Shown here piece after piece: positions 7,748-16,411 of a stretch of DNA of 41,590 nt; within the stretch, counting starts at the first letter, position 1; every line of letters begins with the position of its first letter. The position numbers were made by a program, and so were the translations under genes. The stretch covers positions 1,687 to 43,276 of the forward strand of contig LFSP01000038.1 in assembly GCA_001513145.1 (NCBI GenBank), read 5' to 3'. Below the pieces are notes generated by a model, which searched no databases, was not told the origin of the DNA, and saw only the letters and a program-made list of their open reading frames with translations. The stretch is from Clostridia bacterium DTU025 (lineage in GTDB: Bacteria; Bacillota; DTU025).

Positions 7748-8953
7748 CTAGTCTATCTTCAGCTTCACCCAGTCAGACACGATACTGATGGAGCTGCCGT
7801 CAGGCTCGAAAGTCGGCTTGGCGAACTCCATGAAGTACATCGATGCCTTGCCTGACCTGAACTCCGGCGTGTAGGTGATGCCCTTCGCCATGATGCCGTC
7901 CCAGTCCCTCATGGTCTCCATGGCCGCGATCAGGCCCTCGCGCGTGGGGTTGGCGCCTGCCCGTCTCAGCCCCTCGGTGAATACCTCAGCGGCGATGAAG
8001 CCGGCTGCCGCGTAGGCCGACGGCGCCTCGCCTGGGAAGCTGGCCTGGTAGATCTCAAGGTACTTGATGGAGTCAGGGTCGTTGCCCAGCACAGGCACCC
8101 AGCCGGGCGCCAGCACGCCGACGCACGCCTCCCCGGCAAGGGCGGGCATCTGGATGGGGTCAGCGTTCACGTAGGTGGTGGCGAACTTGGCCTCCAGGCC
8201 CATCACCTTAGCCTGCGTCAGCAGGCCGGCGGCGGGCTTCAGCGTGGAGTAGATCACCACGGCCTCAGGTCTCGCCCTGAGGAGGCGCAGCACCTGTGAG
8301 CTGAAGTCCACGTCGGCGGCGCCAAAGGTCACAGTCTCCACAGGCTCAAGGCCGTAGACGGCCAGCTGCTCCCTGACGCCCCTGCCCCCCTCGGAGCCGA
8401 TGTCAGTCTGCTCCAGGGCCAGCGCGATCCTCTTGAGGCCCAGGTTCTCCACAAGGTACGTGGTGATGATCCGGCCCTCGGCGATGTAGTTGGGCTGCAC
8501 CGGGAAGAAGTACTTCTTGGGCGGATAAGCCAGGGCGCTGATGCCGGAGCCCTGGTATATCGACGGCACCTCTTGCTCCATTATGTAGTCGATGGTGGCC
8601 TGGATGCCCGGGGTGCCTAACGTGCCCACGAGCGCGAAAACCTTGTCCTGCTCCACCAGCTTCTTGGTGGCCGCCACGGCCCTTGCCGCCTGGAATCCGT
8701 CGTCCTCCACCAGCAGCTTGATCTTGCGACCGTTCACCCCGCCCTGGGCGTTGATCCAGTTGAAGTAGGCCTCCATGCCCTTGCGCATGTTGATGCCTAC
8801 GACCGATGCGGGTCCAGACTGGTCCTGGAACGCTCCGATCAGCACCTGCGTGTCGGTGATGCCCGGCTCCGCGGCCAGCGCGGGCGCGGCAGCGGTGAGC
8901 AACAGGCTCGCCAGAATCGCAGCTGACAAGGGAACTGCAAGCTTCCTATTCAT
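7748..8953 (-). CDS. Branched-chain-amino-acid-type ABC transporter substrate-binding protein
   Basis: Periplasmic-binding-protein fold type I (Leu/Ile/Val-binding family), 401 aa from the chosen ATG at 8951-8953, which is preceded by AAGGAGG at ideal spacing. Residues 1-26 form a signal peptide ending APALAA; there is no lipobox Cys, so the protein should be released rather than lipid-anchored. Mature-domain family segments include QVLIGAFQDQSGP, NWINAQGGVNGRKI and KLLVEDDGFQ. It follows LivF after a 166-base gap and is the last gene of the run. The ligand is unknown: the operon's CoA enzymes suggest a short-chain or branched organic acid as readily as an amino acid. Confidence 0.93.
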   Translation of the reverse strand: MNRKLAVPLSAAILASLLLTAAAPALAAEPGITDTQVLIGAFQDQSGPASVVGINMRKGMEAYFNWINAQGGVNGRKIKLLVEDDGFQAARAVAATKKLVEQDKVFALVGTLGTPGIQATIDYIMEQEVPSIYQGSGISALAYPPKKYFFPVQPNYIAEGRIITTYLVENLGLKRIALALEQTDIGSEGGRGVREQLAVYGLEPVETVTFGAADVDFSSQVLRLLRARPEAVVIYSTLKPAAGLLTQAKVMGLEAKFATTYVNADPIQMPALAGEACVGVLAPGWVPVLGNDPDSIKYLEIYQASFPGEAPSAYAAAGFIAAEVFTEGLRRAGANPTREGLIAAMETMRDWDGIMAKGITYTPEFRSGKASMYFMEFAKPTFEPDGSSISIVSDWVKLKID

Positions 8954-9119
8954 GCGTTTGCCCTCCTTCTTGGGTTCAGTCTCGCGTATCGCGTATGCGG
9001 TGTGCTCGATGTGCGCGGCGTGCGCCGATGGAATGATGCGCTCGTGCGTTCCTGCATTCATGTGCTCCGGCGCCGCCGATCAGCCGTTGAGCTGCCCAGG
9101 CGCCTAGCCGATCCGGTGT

Positions 9120-9845
9120 TCAGCTGTTCAGCTGTTGGCGGCCGAAGCCAAGGTATGACCTCCTCACTTCGTCGCTGGCGGCAAGCTCGTCCGAGTCTCC
9201 CGACAGCACCACACAGCCGTTTTCCAAGATGTATGCCCTGTGAGACAGTGCCAGCGCCAGCCTGGCGTTCTGCTCGACTAAGAGTATGGTCACCCCCTCG
9301 CGATTGAGGTTGCCGATGATCTCGAATATCTGCTTGGTCACCAGCGGCGCGAGACCGAGTGACGGCTCATCGAGAAGGAGCATCTTCGGGTCGGCCATGA
9401 GCGCCCTGCCGATGGCCAGCATCTGCTGCTCACCGCCGCTGAGGGTGCCCGCCGGCTGCCTCTCGCGTTCCTTGAGGATTGGGAAGTGTTGGTATACGCG
9501 CTCGAAATCGGCAGGCACCTTGCGCCTGTCGCGCCGGGAGTAGGTGCCGATGAGCAGGTTCTCACGCACTGTGAGCTCAGGGAAGACCTGTCGGCCTTCG
9601 GGGGCCTGCACGATTCCCATTGCCACGATTCGCTCAGGCGGAAGCCAGTCAATTCGCTTTCCCATGAAGTGGATGGAGCCCGCCGAAGGCCGCACTATCC
9701 CTGATATCGCCCGCAGCGTGGTGGTCTTGCCGGCGCCGTTGGCCCCCAAGAGCGCCACGATCTCTCCCTCGCGCACCTCCAACGACACGCCTTCCAACGC
9801 TCTGACCAGGCCGTACGACACGTCGACTCTGTCGAGGACCAGCAC
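9120..9845 (-). CDS. livF: Branched-chain-type ABC transporter ATPase LivF
   Basis: Cytoplasmic ATPase of 241 aa, the usual LivF size. It has Walker A GANGAGKTT, signature LSGGEQQMLAIGRAL, Walker B MLLLDEPSLGLAP and the H-loop region, plus the LivF hallmark VAMGIVQAPEGRQVFPELTV. The start lies 2 bases beyond the LivG stop, so both ATPases are made together and pair on the LivH/LivM membrane core. Confidence 0.95.
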   Translation of the reverse strand: MLVLDRVDVSYGLVRALEGVSLEVREGEIVALLGANGAGKTTTLRAISGIVRPSAGSIHFMGKRIDWLPPERIVAMGIVQAPEGRQVFPELTVRENLLIGTYSRRDRRKVPADFERVYQHFPILKERERQPAGTLSGGEQQMLAIGRALMADPKMLLLDEPSLGLAPLVTKQIFEIIGNLNREGVTILLVEQNARLALALSHRAYILENGCVVLSGDSDELAASDEVRRSYLGFGRQQLNS

Positions 9846-9847
9846 GA

Positions 9848-10609
9848 CTACTCCCCCTCCCCCAGGTAGGCCTGGATCACCTGGGGATCCCGCTGCACCT
9901 CGGCAGGCGTTCCCTCGGCGATCTTGCTGCCGAAGTTCATCACGGTGATGCGGTCACATAGGCCCATCACGAAAGACATGTCGTGCTCCACCAGAAGCAC
10001 TGTGATGCCGTGGTCGTCCCTGATCTTCCTGATGACGCCGGAAAGCTCCACACGCTCCGTCGGGTTCATCCCGGCCACGGGCTCGTCTAGCAGCAGGAGG
10101 CTGGGCCGCAACACCAGGGCCCTGGCCAGCTCGATGAGCTTCTGCACCCCGTAAGGGAGGCCGTACGCCAGTCTCCAGGCATACTGAGAGATGCCCAGAA
10201 ACTCCAACATCTCGAGGGCCCGGCCGCGAAGCTCCTGTTCCTCCCTGACCGCCGCACGGGTCTTCAGGGCCGCCGACACGAAGTCGGTCTTGGACGCGGT
10301 GTGCAGGCCGATCATGACGTTGTCCAGCACCGTCTGGCCGCGGAACAGCTCGACGTTCTGAAACGTCCGTCCGATCCCCCTGGCCACCACCTCGTGGGGC
10401 TCGCAGTTCAGCTGCTGGCCATTGAAGAGGATGGTGCCCTCGTCCTGCTTGCGGAAGCGGGATATGGCGTTGAAGACGGTGCTCTTGCCCGCCCCGTTGG
10501 GGCCGATGAGGCCGTGGATGGCCCCTTCCTGCACGGAGAAGCTGAGATCGTTCACCGCCACCAGGCCGCCGAACCTCACGGTGACGCCGTCAAGCTGAAG
10601 CATGGCCAC
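9848..10609 (-). CDS. livG: Branched-chain-type ABC transporter ATPase LivG
   Basis: ATPase of 253 aa with Walker A GPNGAGKST, Walker B LLLLDEPVAGMNP, H-loop LLVEHDMSFV and the LivG-specific GIGRTFQNVELF segment. The usual signature motif is replaced by the LivG form LPYGVQKLIELARAL. The start overlaps the LivM stop by 20 bases; a GTG at 10607-10609 is placed about 10 bases after GGAGG, and an ATG two codons later is the alternative. Partner of LivF. Confidence 0.95.
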   Translation of the reverse strand: MAMLQLDGVTVRFGGLVAVNDLSFSVQEGAIHGLIGPNGAGKSTVFNAISRFRKQDEGTILFNGQQLNCEPHEVVARGIGRTFQNVELFRGQTVLDNVMIGLHTASKTDFVSAALKTRAAVREEQELRGRALEMLEFLGISQYAWRLAYGLPYGVQKLIELARALVLRPSLLLLDEPVAGMNPTERVELSGVIRKIRDDHGITVLLVEHDMSFVMGLCDRITVMNFGSKIAEGTPAEVQRDPQVIQAYLGEGE

Positions 10610-11582
10610 TCTTTTTCATCCTCCTTCTGGCCAGCGCGAACCTGATGATCCGCGGCAGGCTCACCAGTCCGTACGGCAGGAACAGCACCACAAGCACGAT
10701 GGACAGGCCCGCCAGCACCAGCGGAAGGTTCTTGACCCGGCTGAACAGGTGCGGAAGCAGCGTCATGAAGACCGCCCCCAGGATGGATCCCTCGATGCTC
10801 CCGAGGCCACCCACCACGATCGACGCCAGCAGGGTCATGCTAACGCTCAGGTTGAAGTCGAAGGGGCTCACGTACTTCACCAGGTGAGCGTAGAGCACCC
10901 CGGCGACGCCGGCGTAGAACGCGCTGATGGAGAAGGACGCGACCTTGTACTTGGCGAGGTTGACGCCCATGGCCTGGGCTGCCACCTCGCTGTCGCGCAC
11001 CGCCATCAGCGCGCGCCCGGGCCGGCTCCTGATGATGTTCATGGCCGCCTCGATCATCAGCCAGGCCACCGCCAGCGCCAGGAAGTAGAACTTCAGGTCG
11101 GTATCGAACCGAAATCCCAGGATCGACGCCGCTGGCACCTTCATGCCCTGGTAGCCGCCGGTGAGCTTCTCCCACACCGCCGACAGCTGGCTCACGGCCA
11201 CGCCGAACCCCAACGTACAGATGGCCAGGTAGTGCCCGCGAAGCCTCAGTGCCGGCACGCCCAGGGCCAGGCCCAGAACGGCCGCGAGCCCCGACGAGAG
11301 CACCAGGGAAGCCGCGAAGGGAACCCCGAACCTGCCGGTGAGTATGGCGGAGGCGTAGGCCGAAACCGCCATGAACCCCGCATGGCCTATGGATATCTGT
11401 CCGGTGAAGCCGGTGAGGATGTTCAGTCCGACGCAGGCGACTGAGTACACCATCAGCAGGCTGTAAATATAGACCACGTATGCCCTGTCGAGAGCCACCG
11501 TGACCAGCGGCAGCGCCACCAGGACGGCTGCCAGCGCCAGCCGCGAGCGCAGTGGAGAAAGCGTCGACTGTGTACGTTTCAC
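10590..11582 (-). CDS. livM: Branched-chain-type ABC transporter permease LivM
   Basis: Integral membrane protein of 330 aa with about nine hydrophobic segments. It has the LivM/LivH family loop (NILTGFTGQISIGHAGFMAV) and the EAA-like coupling region RSRPGRALMAVRDSEVAAQAMGV. Translation begins at a GTG six bases after the LivH stop, with an AAGGTG-type ribosome-binding site overlapping the LivH end. It forms the membrane pore with LivH. Confidence 0.94.
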   Translation of the reverse strand: MKRTQSTLSPLRSRLALAAVLVALPLVTVALDRAYVVYIYSLLMVYSVACVGLNILTGFTGQISIGHAGFMAVSAYASAILTGRFGVPFAASLVLSSGLAAVLGLALGVPALRLRGHYLAICTLGFGVAVSQLSAVWEKLTGGYQGMKVPAASILGFRFDTDLKFYFLALAVAWLMIEAAMNIIRSRPGRALMAVRDSEVAAQAMGVNLAKYKVASFSISAFYAGVAGVLYAHLVKYVSPFDFNLSVSMTLLASIVVGGLGSIEGSILGAVFMTLLPHLFSRVKNLPLVLAGLSIVLVVLFLPYGLVSLPRIIRFALARRRMKKSGHASA

Positions 11583-11588
11583 CGCAGC

Positions 11589-12458
11589 CTACACCTTCCT
11601 TCTCTGGACGGACCCCATGAGCCCGCTGGGCTTGATGAAGAGAACCACCATTATCAGGGCGAAGGCGAAGGTGCTCTTGAGTTGGGTCGAGATGTAGCCT
11701 GCCACCAGGTTCTCCAGCACTCCCAGCAGCAGCCCGCCCACCACGGCCCCGGGAAGACTGTTGAACCCGCCCAGCACCGCCGCGGTGAACGCCTTTATCT
11801 GCACCTCAGACATCATGGTGGGGCTGAGGAACGCCGTAGGCGCCACGAGGATGCCGGCCACGGCCCCCAGCACCGCGCTGATGCCCCAGGTCAGAGCGTA
11901 TACCTTCGGCACAGGCACGCCCATGAGCCGGGCGGCGCGGGCGTTCTGGCTGGTGGCCCTGATGGCCACGCCCGCCAGGGTAAACCGGAGCACCAGGTAA
12001 AGCACGAGCGCCATGAACACGGTAACCCCAAGCACCAGGAGGCTGTCGCGGGTGATGATCAGGTCGCCCACGAAGAACGGGCGCCCCGAGACCGCGCGCG
12101 GGAAGCTCACTGGATCATGCCCCCACACCCAACCCGCCGTGCCGGAAAGCACCATGAGCAGGCCCAGCGTCATGATCATCATGCTTATCAGAGGACCGTT
12201 CTGGATGGGCCGCAGGAAGATTCGCTCTACAACCACTCCCAACACGAAGGCGAAGGCCAGCGCCCCCAGGGCCGCCAGAGGGTAAGGCAGCTTCAGGCGG
12301 ACGAGCAAGGTGTAGGCGACGAACGTCGACACCATGGCCATCTCGCCGTGGGCGAAGTTGACTATATCCATGGTGCGGTATATCAGCACCAGGCCCAGGG
12401 CGGCCACTGCGTACAGGCAGCCCGCTGAAAGGCCGCTAACCACTTGCTGAGCGAACAT
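11589..12458 (-). CDS. livH: Branched-chain-type ABC transporter permease LivH
   Basis: Membrane permease of 289 aa from the ATG at 12456-12458, which has GGGAGGTGG just upstream; the longer frame reaches back over the upstream small gene and is not supported. Family marks are the N-terminal GLSAGCLYAVAALGLVLIYR, FAHGEMAMV, the coupling segment ATSQNARAARLMGVPV and the C-terminal FIKPSGLMG. It is first in the Liv block, 14 bases after the 73-aa unknown gene. Confidence 0.94.
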   Translation of the reverse strand: MFAQQVVSGLSAGCLYAVAALGLVLIYRTMDIVNFAHGEMAMVSTFVAYTLLVRLKLPYPLAALGALAFAFVLGVVVERIFLRPIQNGPLISMMIMTLGLLMVLSGTAGWVWGHDPVSFPRAVSGRPFFVGDLIITRDSLLVLGVTVFMALVLYLVLRFTLAGVAIRATSQNARAARLMGVPVPKVYALTWGISAVLGAVAGILVAPTAFLSPTMMSEVQIKAFTAAVLGGFNSLPGAVVGGLLLGVLENLVAGYISTQLKSTFAFALIMVVLFIKPSGLMGSVQRRKV

Positions 12459-12472
12459 CTGCCCACCTCCCC

Positions 12473-12694
12473 CTATTCCCTCTGCAGGAGCTCCAGCTCG
12501 CTCTGGATGAAGCACATCGCCTCGTCGATCTGGGAAAACCGCCGTTCATAGCCGCTCTGCACGTGCCTGACGACGATGCGCGTCTCGCCGGGGTCTGAGT
12601 CGGACTGCCCGCCGCCGGCGGCGATGGCTGGACCCTCGCGGCCGGGCCTTACGAACCTCAATATGAACGAGGCTATCACCGTCTCCCGAACCAT
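12473..12694 (-). CDS. Unknown 73-aa protein coupled to thiolase and LivH
   Basis: Small gene whose ATG (12692-12694) starts 2 bases past the thiolase stop, with GAGAGG embedded in the last thiolase codons, so it is translationally coupled. The 73-aa product begins MVRETVIASFILRFVRPG, has a Gly/Ser/Asp-rich middle and ends in an amphipathic acidic helix (DEAMCFIQSELELLQRE). No signal peptide, membrane segment or metal-binding Cys cluster is seen. I do not recognise the family. Its place between the CoA enzymes and the importer, with a good ribosome-binding site and tight spacing on both sides, argues that it is real and part of the pathway, perhaps as an accessory or regulatory subunit. Confidence 0.65.
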   Translation of the reverse strand: MVRETVIASFILRFVRPGREGPAIAAGGGQSDSDPGETRIVVRHVQSGYERRFSQIDEAMCFIQSELELLQRE

Positions 12695-12696
12695 GG

Positions 12697-13878
12697 CTAA
12701 CCTCTCTCCACGATCAGCGTGATCCCCATACCGCCTCCGCAGCAAAGTGTGGCCAGGCCCCGCCGCGCTCCGCGCCGCTTCATCTCGTAAAGCAGGGTCA
12801 CGAGTATCCTGGCTCCGCTGGCGCCGATGGGGTGCCCCAGGGCTATCGCGCCGCCGTTCACGTTGACTCGAGCGGGGTCCCACTGAAGTTCCCTGGAGAC
12901 TGCAAGCGCCTGCGCCGCGAACGCCTCGTTGGCCTCGATAAGGTCGATGTCGTCGAGACTCAGGCCGGCCCTGGCCAACGCCTTTCGGGTTGCTGGCACG
13001 GGACCGATGCCCATGATGTGCGGCTCCACTCCGGCCCAGGCATAGGAGGTGATCGCGGCCAATGGCTCGATCCCAAGCTCAGCGGCGCGCTCCTCCGCCA
13101 TGACCACCAGGGCCGCCGCCCCGTCGTTGATGCCGGACGAGTTGCCGGCGGTGACCGTGCCGCCCTCCTTGAAGGCAGGACGCAGCCGCGCCAGCGACTC
13201 CACTGTGGTGCCGGGCTTCGGGTGCTCGTCGACGACAAACATGACCGGCTCGCCCTTGCGCTGGGGAACGGCCATTGGAACGATCTCGTCAGCGAACTTG
13301 CCCGCAGCGACGGCGGCTGCCGCCTTAGCCTGGCTTTCAGCGGCGAAGGCGTCCTGCTCCTTTCGGCTGATGCCGTACTTCTCGGCCAGGTTTTCGGCGG
13401 TGATGCCCATGTGCGTGTCGCCGATGGCGCACCAGAGGCCGTCTCTGATCATGACGTCCGTTACCTGGCCGTGGCCCATCCTGTATCCGGTCCGGGCTTT
13501 GTCGAGGAGGTACGGGGCCATGCTCATGCTCTCGGTGCCTCCGGCTACCACGACGTCACAGTCTCCAATGGCGATATGCTGCGCGGCCATGGCCACGGTT
13601 CTCAGCCCCGACCCACAAACCATGTTGATGGTGGACGCCGGCGCCTCCACCGGGATCCCTGCCCTCAGCGCCGCCTGGCGCGCCGGGTTCTGGCCCTGAC
13701 CAGCCTGAAGTATGCAGCCGATCAGCACCTCATCGACGTCTGCCGGGCTTAGGCCGGCTCGCTCCACCGCCGCCTTGATGGCCACTGCGGCGAGGCTGGA
13801 TGCGCTAACGCCGGCCAGGGCGCCGCCGAAGGCGCCTATGGCGGTCCGTGCCGCCGACACTATCACAGCTCTTCTCAT
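12697..13878 (-). CDS. Acetyl-CoA acetyltransferase (thiolase)
   Basis: Thiolase of 393 aa, the standard length. The nucleophile Cys88 sits in INMVCGSGL, the catalytic His in [10 protein letters not shown] and the second Cys in TLCCGGGMG; all are intact. It either condenses two acetyl-CoA to acetoacetyl-CoA or, in a degradative setting, cleaves a 3-ketoacyl-CoA. With the neighbouring SDR, CoA-transferase and importer, the cleavage direction seems likelier, but this is inferred. It lies 51 bases after the KAS III-like gene. Confidence 0.95.
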   Translation of the reverse strand: MRRAVIVSAARTAIGAFGGALAGVSASSLAAVAIKAAVERAGLSPADVDEVLIGCILQAGQGQNPARQAALRAGIPVEAPASTINMVCGSGLRTVAMAAQHIAIGDCDVVVAGGTESMSMAPYLLDKARTGYRMGHGQVTDVMIRDGLWCAIGDTHMGITAENLAEKYGISRKEQDAFAAESQAKAAAAVAAGKFADEIVPMAVPQRKGEPVMFVVDEHPKPGTTVESLARLRPAFKEGGTVTAGNSSGINDGAAALVVMAEERAAELGIEPLAAITSYAWAGVEPHIMGIGPVPATRKALARAGLSLDDIDLIEANEAFAAQALAVSRELQWDPARVNVNGGAIALGHPIGASGARILVTLLYEMKRRGARRGLATLCCGGGMGITLIVERG

Positions 13879-13929
13879 GGCACTGCCTCCCGTTTCATGC
13901 TGCGCTGTGGCGCCGCGCCTGCCAGGCGC

Positions 13930-14931
13930 TCACCACCTGAAGGCCACTCCAGCCTGGTTGTAGCCCACTCCGGAACCCACCAGCGCCACCAGCTGGCCCT
14001 CCTTGATCAGGCCCTTCTTCACGGCGTCGTCCAGGGCCATGGGGATGCAAGCGGAGCCGGTGTAGCCGAAGTCGTGCATGACCTGGTGGGCACGCTCCAG
14101 AGGAAGGCCGAGGTCGGCCATGACTATTGATATGGAGGTGCTGTTGACCTGCGTAAAGATGATGTGGTCGATCTCATCCAGGGTGAACCCGCCGCGCTCG
14201 GCCAGCATGCGCGTGACCTTCGGCCATCCCTGGTGGTTCACCTCAGGAGGGTACCTCTCCAAGAGCCTCACCTTGGTGCGGCCTGCCTGCACCGACTCGC
14301 AGGTGGCGGGCTCGTACGTGCCGCCGGAGTAGATGCCCCAGTGCTTGTGGTAGGCGCCGTCTGCGTTGAACGCGCACGAGATGAAGCCGGGCCTGTCAGC
14401 GGCAGTGAGCACGGCGGCTCCGGCGCCGTCTCCATAGAAGAAAGACGTAAGGTCGTTCTCGTCGGCGAGCTTACTCATCATGTAAGCCCCGATGACAAGG
14501 ACGTATTTCATCCATGGGTTAGCGGCGATGTAGCCGGAGGCGGCGGAGAAGGCCGTGGGGAACGACGCGCAGGCGCAGCCGATGTCGAAGGTTCCGGCGT
14601 TCTTGGCGCCCAGTTTGTGCTGAACCACTACGGACGTCGCCGGCGTTATGTAGTCCGGGCTGTCGGTTCCAAGGATGATCAGGTCGACCTGGTCGGGGGT
14701 GAGGCCCGCGGCCTCGAGGGCGGCCTGGGCTGCGCGGGTGGCCAGGTCAGAGGTGGTCCACTCGCGGGGAGCCCGGAAGCGTCGCCTGATGCCGGAGTTC
14801 TCCTCGAACTTGAAGACTATCTGGCCAAGACCGGGGCTGAGCCTATCCATACGCGCGGCGAACTCAGCGTTGGATAGCTCCTCCTCCGGCAAGTATCGTC
14901 CGGTGCCCACTATTCGCGCGTACCGCGCCAT
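13930..14931 (-). CDS. KAS III (FabH)-like protein with incomplete catalytic triad
   Basis: Protein of 333 aa with the FabH thiolase fold. The active-site Cys121 is present in DIGCACASF, matching the E. coli FabH site. Reading against E. coli FabH, the His of PHQAN is Thr here (FTQVNSTS) and the Asn of GNTS is Tyr (GYTG), so only Cys of the Cys-His-Asn triad remains. Decarboxylative malonyl condensation normally needs His and Asn, so this is probably not a fatty-acid initiation enzyme. It may transfer acyl groups or act with the thiolase on 3-ketoacyl substrates. It sits within the CoA-metabolism operon, 76 bases after the CoA-transferase. Confidence 0.85.
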   Translation of the reverse strand: MARYARIVGTGRYLPEEELSNAEFAARMDRLSPGLGQIVFKFEENSGIRRRFRAPREWTTSDLATRAAQAALEAAGLTPDQVDLIILGTDSPDYITPATSVVVQHKLGAKNAGTFDIGCACASFPTAFSAASGYIAANPWMKYVLVIGAYMMSKLADENDLTSFFYGDGAGAAVLTAADRPGFISCAFNADGAYHKHWGIYSGGTYEPATCESVQAGRTKVRLLERYPPEVNHQGWPKVTRMLAERGGFTLDEIDHIIFTQVNSTSISIVMADLGLPLERAHQVMHDFGYTGSACIPMALDDAVKKGLIKEGQLVALVGSGVGYNQAGVAFRW

Positions 14932-14949
14932 GGCTATCCCTCCTAGTGA

Positions 14950-15003
14950 TCGGGGTGATCGGGTTTGTCGGGTCTGTCGGGTAAGTCGGGTGTGACGGGC
15001 AGA
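14950..15003. repeat. Six-unit 9-bp tandem repeat
   Basis: TCGGG recurs at exactly 9-bp steps (14950, 14959, 14968, 14977, 14986, then ACGGG at 14995), giving six units of form TCGGGTNTG in the spacer between the CoA-transferase and KAS III-like genes. No strong hairpin is apparent. Its function is unknown; slippage-prone copy number is possible. Confidence 0.75.
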
Positions 15004-15007
15004 ACAC

Positions 15008-16303
15008 TCAGAACACGTACTGCAGCCTTCGAGCTTCAGACCACAGCCAATCCCTGAAGTCGGGGTGGGCGATGGATATCAGCGCCTCAACCCGCTTTCG
15101 TATGTTCATCGACTTGAGCCGGGCAATGCCGTATTCTGTGACCACGTAGTCCACGTCGGCCCTGGGCACGGTGACCACCTGCCCGTCGAAGAAGGCAGGC
15201 ACTATGGTGGAGATGGTCCCATTCTTGGCGGTAGAGCGCAGGGCAAGGATGGACTTGCCGCCGGGCGACATCTGCGCCCCCATGCAGGTGTTGAGCGCGC
15301 CGCCGCCGCCGCTGTACTGCATGGTGCCTAGGGTTTCGGAGTTGGCCTGCCCGGTGAGGTCCACCTGCAGGGTGGTGTTGATGCTCACCATCTTGTGGTT
15401 GCGGCCGACGATCCACGGGTCGTTCACGACGTCGCCGCCGTGAAGCTCCACCCCGGGGTTGTCATCGATGAAGTCGTACAGCCTCCTGGTTCCCAGCACG
15501 AAGGTGCCGATCATCTTCTCCGGCCATAGGGTCTTGCACTTGCCCGTGATGACTCCGGCGTTGTACAGGTCCGCCATGCCGTCGGTGATCATCTCGGTGT
15601 GCACGCCCAGGTCATTCTTCTCCATGAGGCAGGCGGTGACGGCGTTGGGAATGCCGCCTATGCCCAGCTGAATGGTGGAGCCGTCCTCGATGAGGCTGGC
15701 AACGAGCCTGCCGATCTCCATCTCAACCTCGGTGGGCTGGATCGGAGGCACCTCCTTGAGGGGCACGGTGTTCTCCACAACGTGGTCCACCTGCGAGATG
15801 TGTATATGCGTGTCGCCGAGGGTTCTGGGGAGGTTCTCGTTGATCTCCAGCACAACTTGCTTTGCCGCCTTGAGCATCGCCTTCTCGTAGGTCAGGCTCA
15901 GCGAGAGCGACATGTAGCCATGCCTGTCAGGAGGGGTGGCGGTTCCCCAGTAGATGTCGGGGGGATCGTTCGCGGCCTTCTTCACGCCGCATTCGTTCAG
16001 GTGGTTTGGCATGAAGGTGACGGTGCCTCCAGGGTGCGCCCTGTAGGAGCACGGCCCGTAGTACCAGGCTTCGTTCAGGAAGTGGCCGCGCATCTCCGGC
16101 TTGAGAAAGTCGTAGTCCTCAAGGAGCAGACAGGACATGACGGTCACGTCTCTGAGCTCGTCCTTTCGGGACGCCAGGGCACGGAGTAAGCCTGGGGGCT
16201 GGGCGGCGGCCATGGCAGTGACGATGGACTGCCCCGACTTCACCTTGGAGACGGCCTCTTCGATGCTGATGAGCTTGCTCCGGTAGAGTTCCATCACGTT
16301 CAT
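15008..16303 (-). CDS. Acetyl-CoA hydrolase/transferase family CoA-transferase
   Basis: Class I CoA-transferase of 431 aa from the ATG at 16301-16303, which follows AAGGAGTG; the longer frame upstream is not family-like. It resembles 4-hydroxybutyrate or butyryl-CoA:acetate CoA-transferases. The likely catalytic glutamate is Glu237 in GVHTEMITDG, and the glycine loop QLGIGGIPNAV precedes it. It would move CoA from acetyl-CoA or another donor onto the acid imported by the Liv system. The exact acid cannot be read from sequence. Confidence 0.9.
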   Translation of the reverse strand: MNVMELYRSKLISIEEAVSKVKSGQSIVTAMAAAQPPGLLRALASRKDELRDVTVMSCLLLEDYDFLKPEMRGHFLNEAWYYGPCSYRAHPGGTVTFMPNHLNECGVKKAANDPPDIYWGTATPPDRHGYMSLSLSLTYEKAMLKAAKQVVLEINENLPRTLGDTHIHISQVDHVVENTVPLKEVPPIQPTEVEMEIGRLVASLIEDGSTIQLGIGGIPNAVTACLMEKNDLGVHTEMITDGMADLYNAGVITGKCKTLWPEKMIGTFVLGTRRLYDFIDDNPGVELHGGDVVNDPWIVGRNHKMVSINTTLQVDLTGQANSETLGTMQYSGGGGALNTCMGAQMSPGGKSILALRSTAKNGTISTIVPAFFDGQVVTVPRADVDYVVTEYGIARLKSMNIRKRVEALISIAHPDFRDWLWSEARRLQYVF

Positions 16304-16340
16304 CTGCGTCACTCCTTGTTCGACACCATATACGCGGACA

Positions 16341-16374
16341 GCAGACGGACACCAGACGGGCACCGGACGGATGC
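16341..16374. repeat. Short 11-bp imperfect tandem repeat
   Basis: GACGG recurs at 16344, 16355 and 16366 within units of form ACCAGACGGGC, three copies at exact 11-bp spacing, just upstream of the CoA-transferase ribosome-binding site. It is the second tandem repeat in a spacer of this operon. No function is assigned. Confidence 0.55.
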
Positions 16375-16411
16375 GGGTCGGGTGCTGGTAGTGCGTCCGT
16401 TCCGCGCCGGG

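Noticed and set aside
15008-16303. Loss of the catalytic glutamate in the CoA-transferase, suggested by Gln313 in INTTLQVDLTGQ
   Set aside because: The catalytic Glu of this subfamily lies in the HTEM segment, which is intact here (Glu237); the Gln is outside the active glutamate position.
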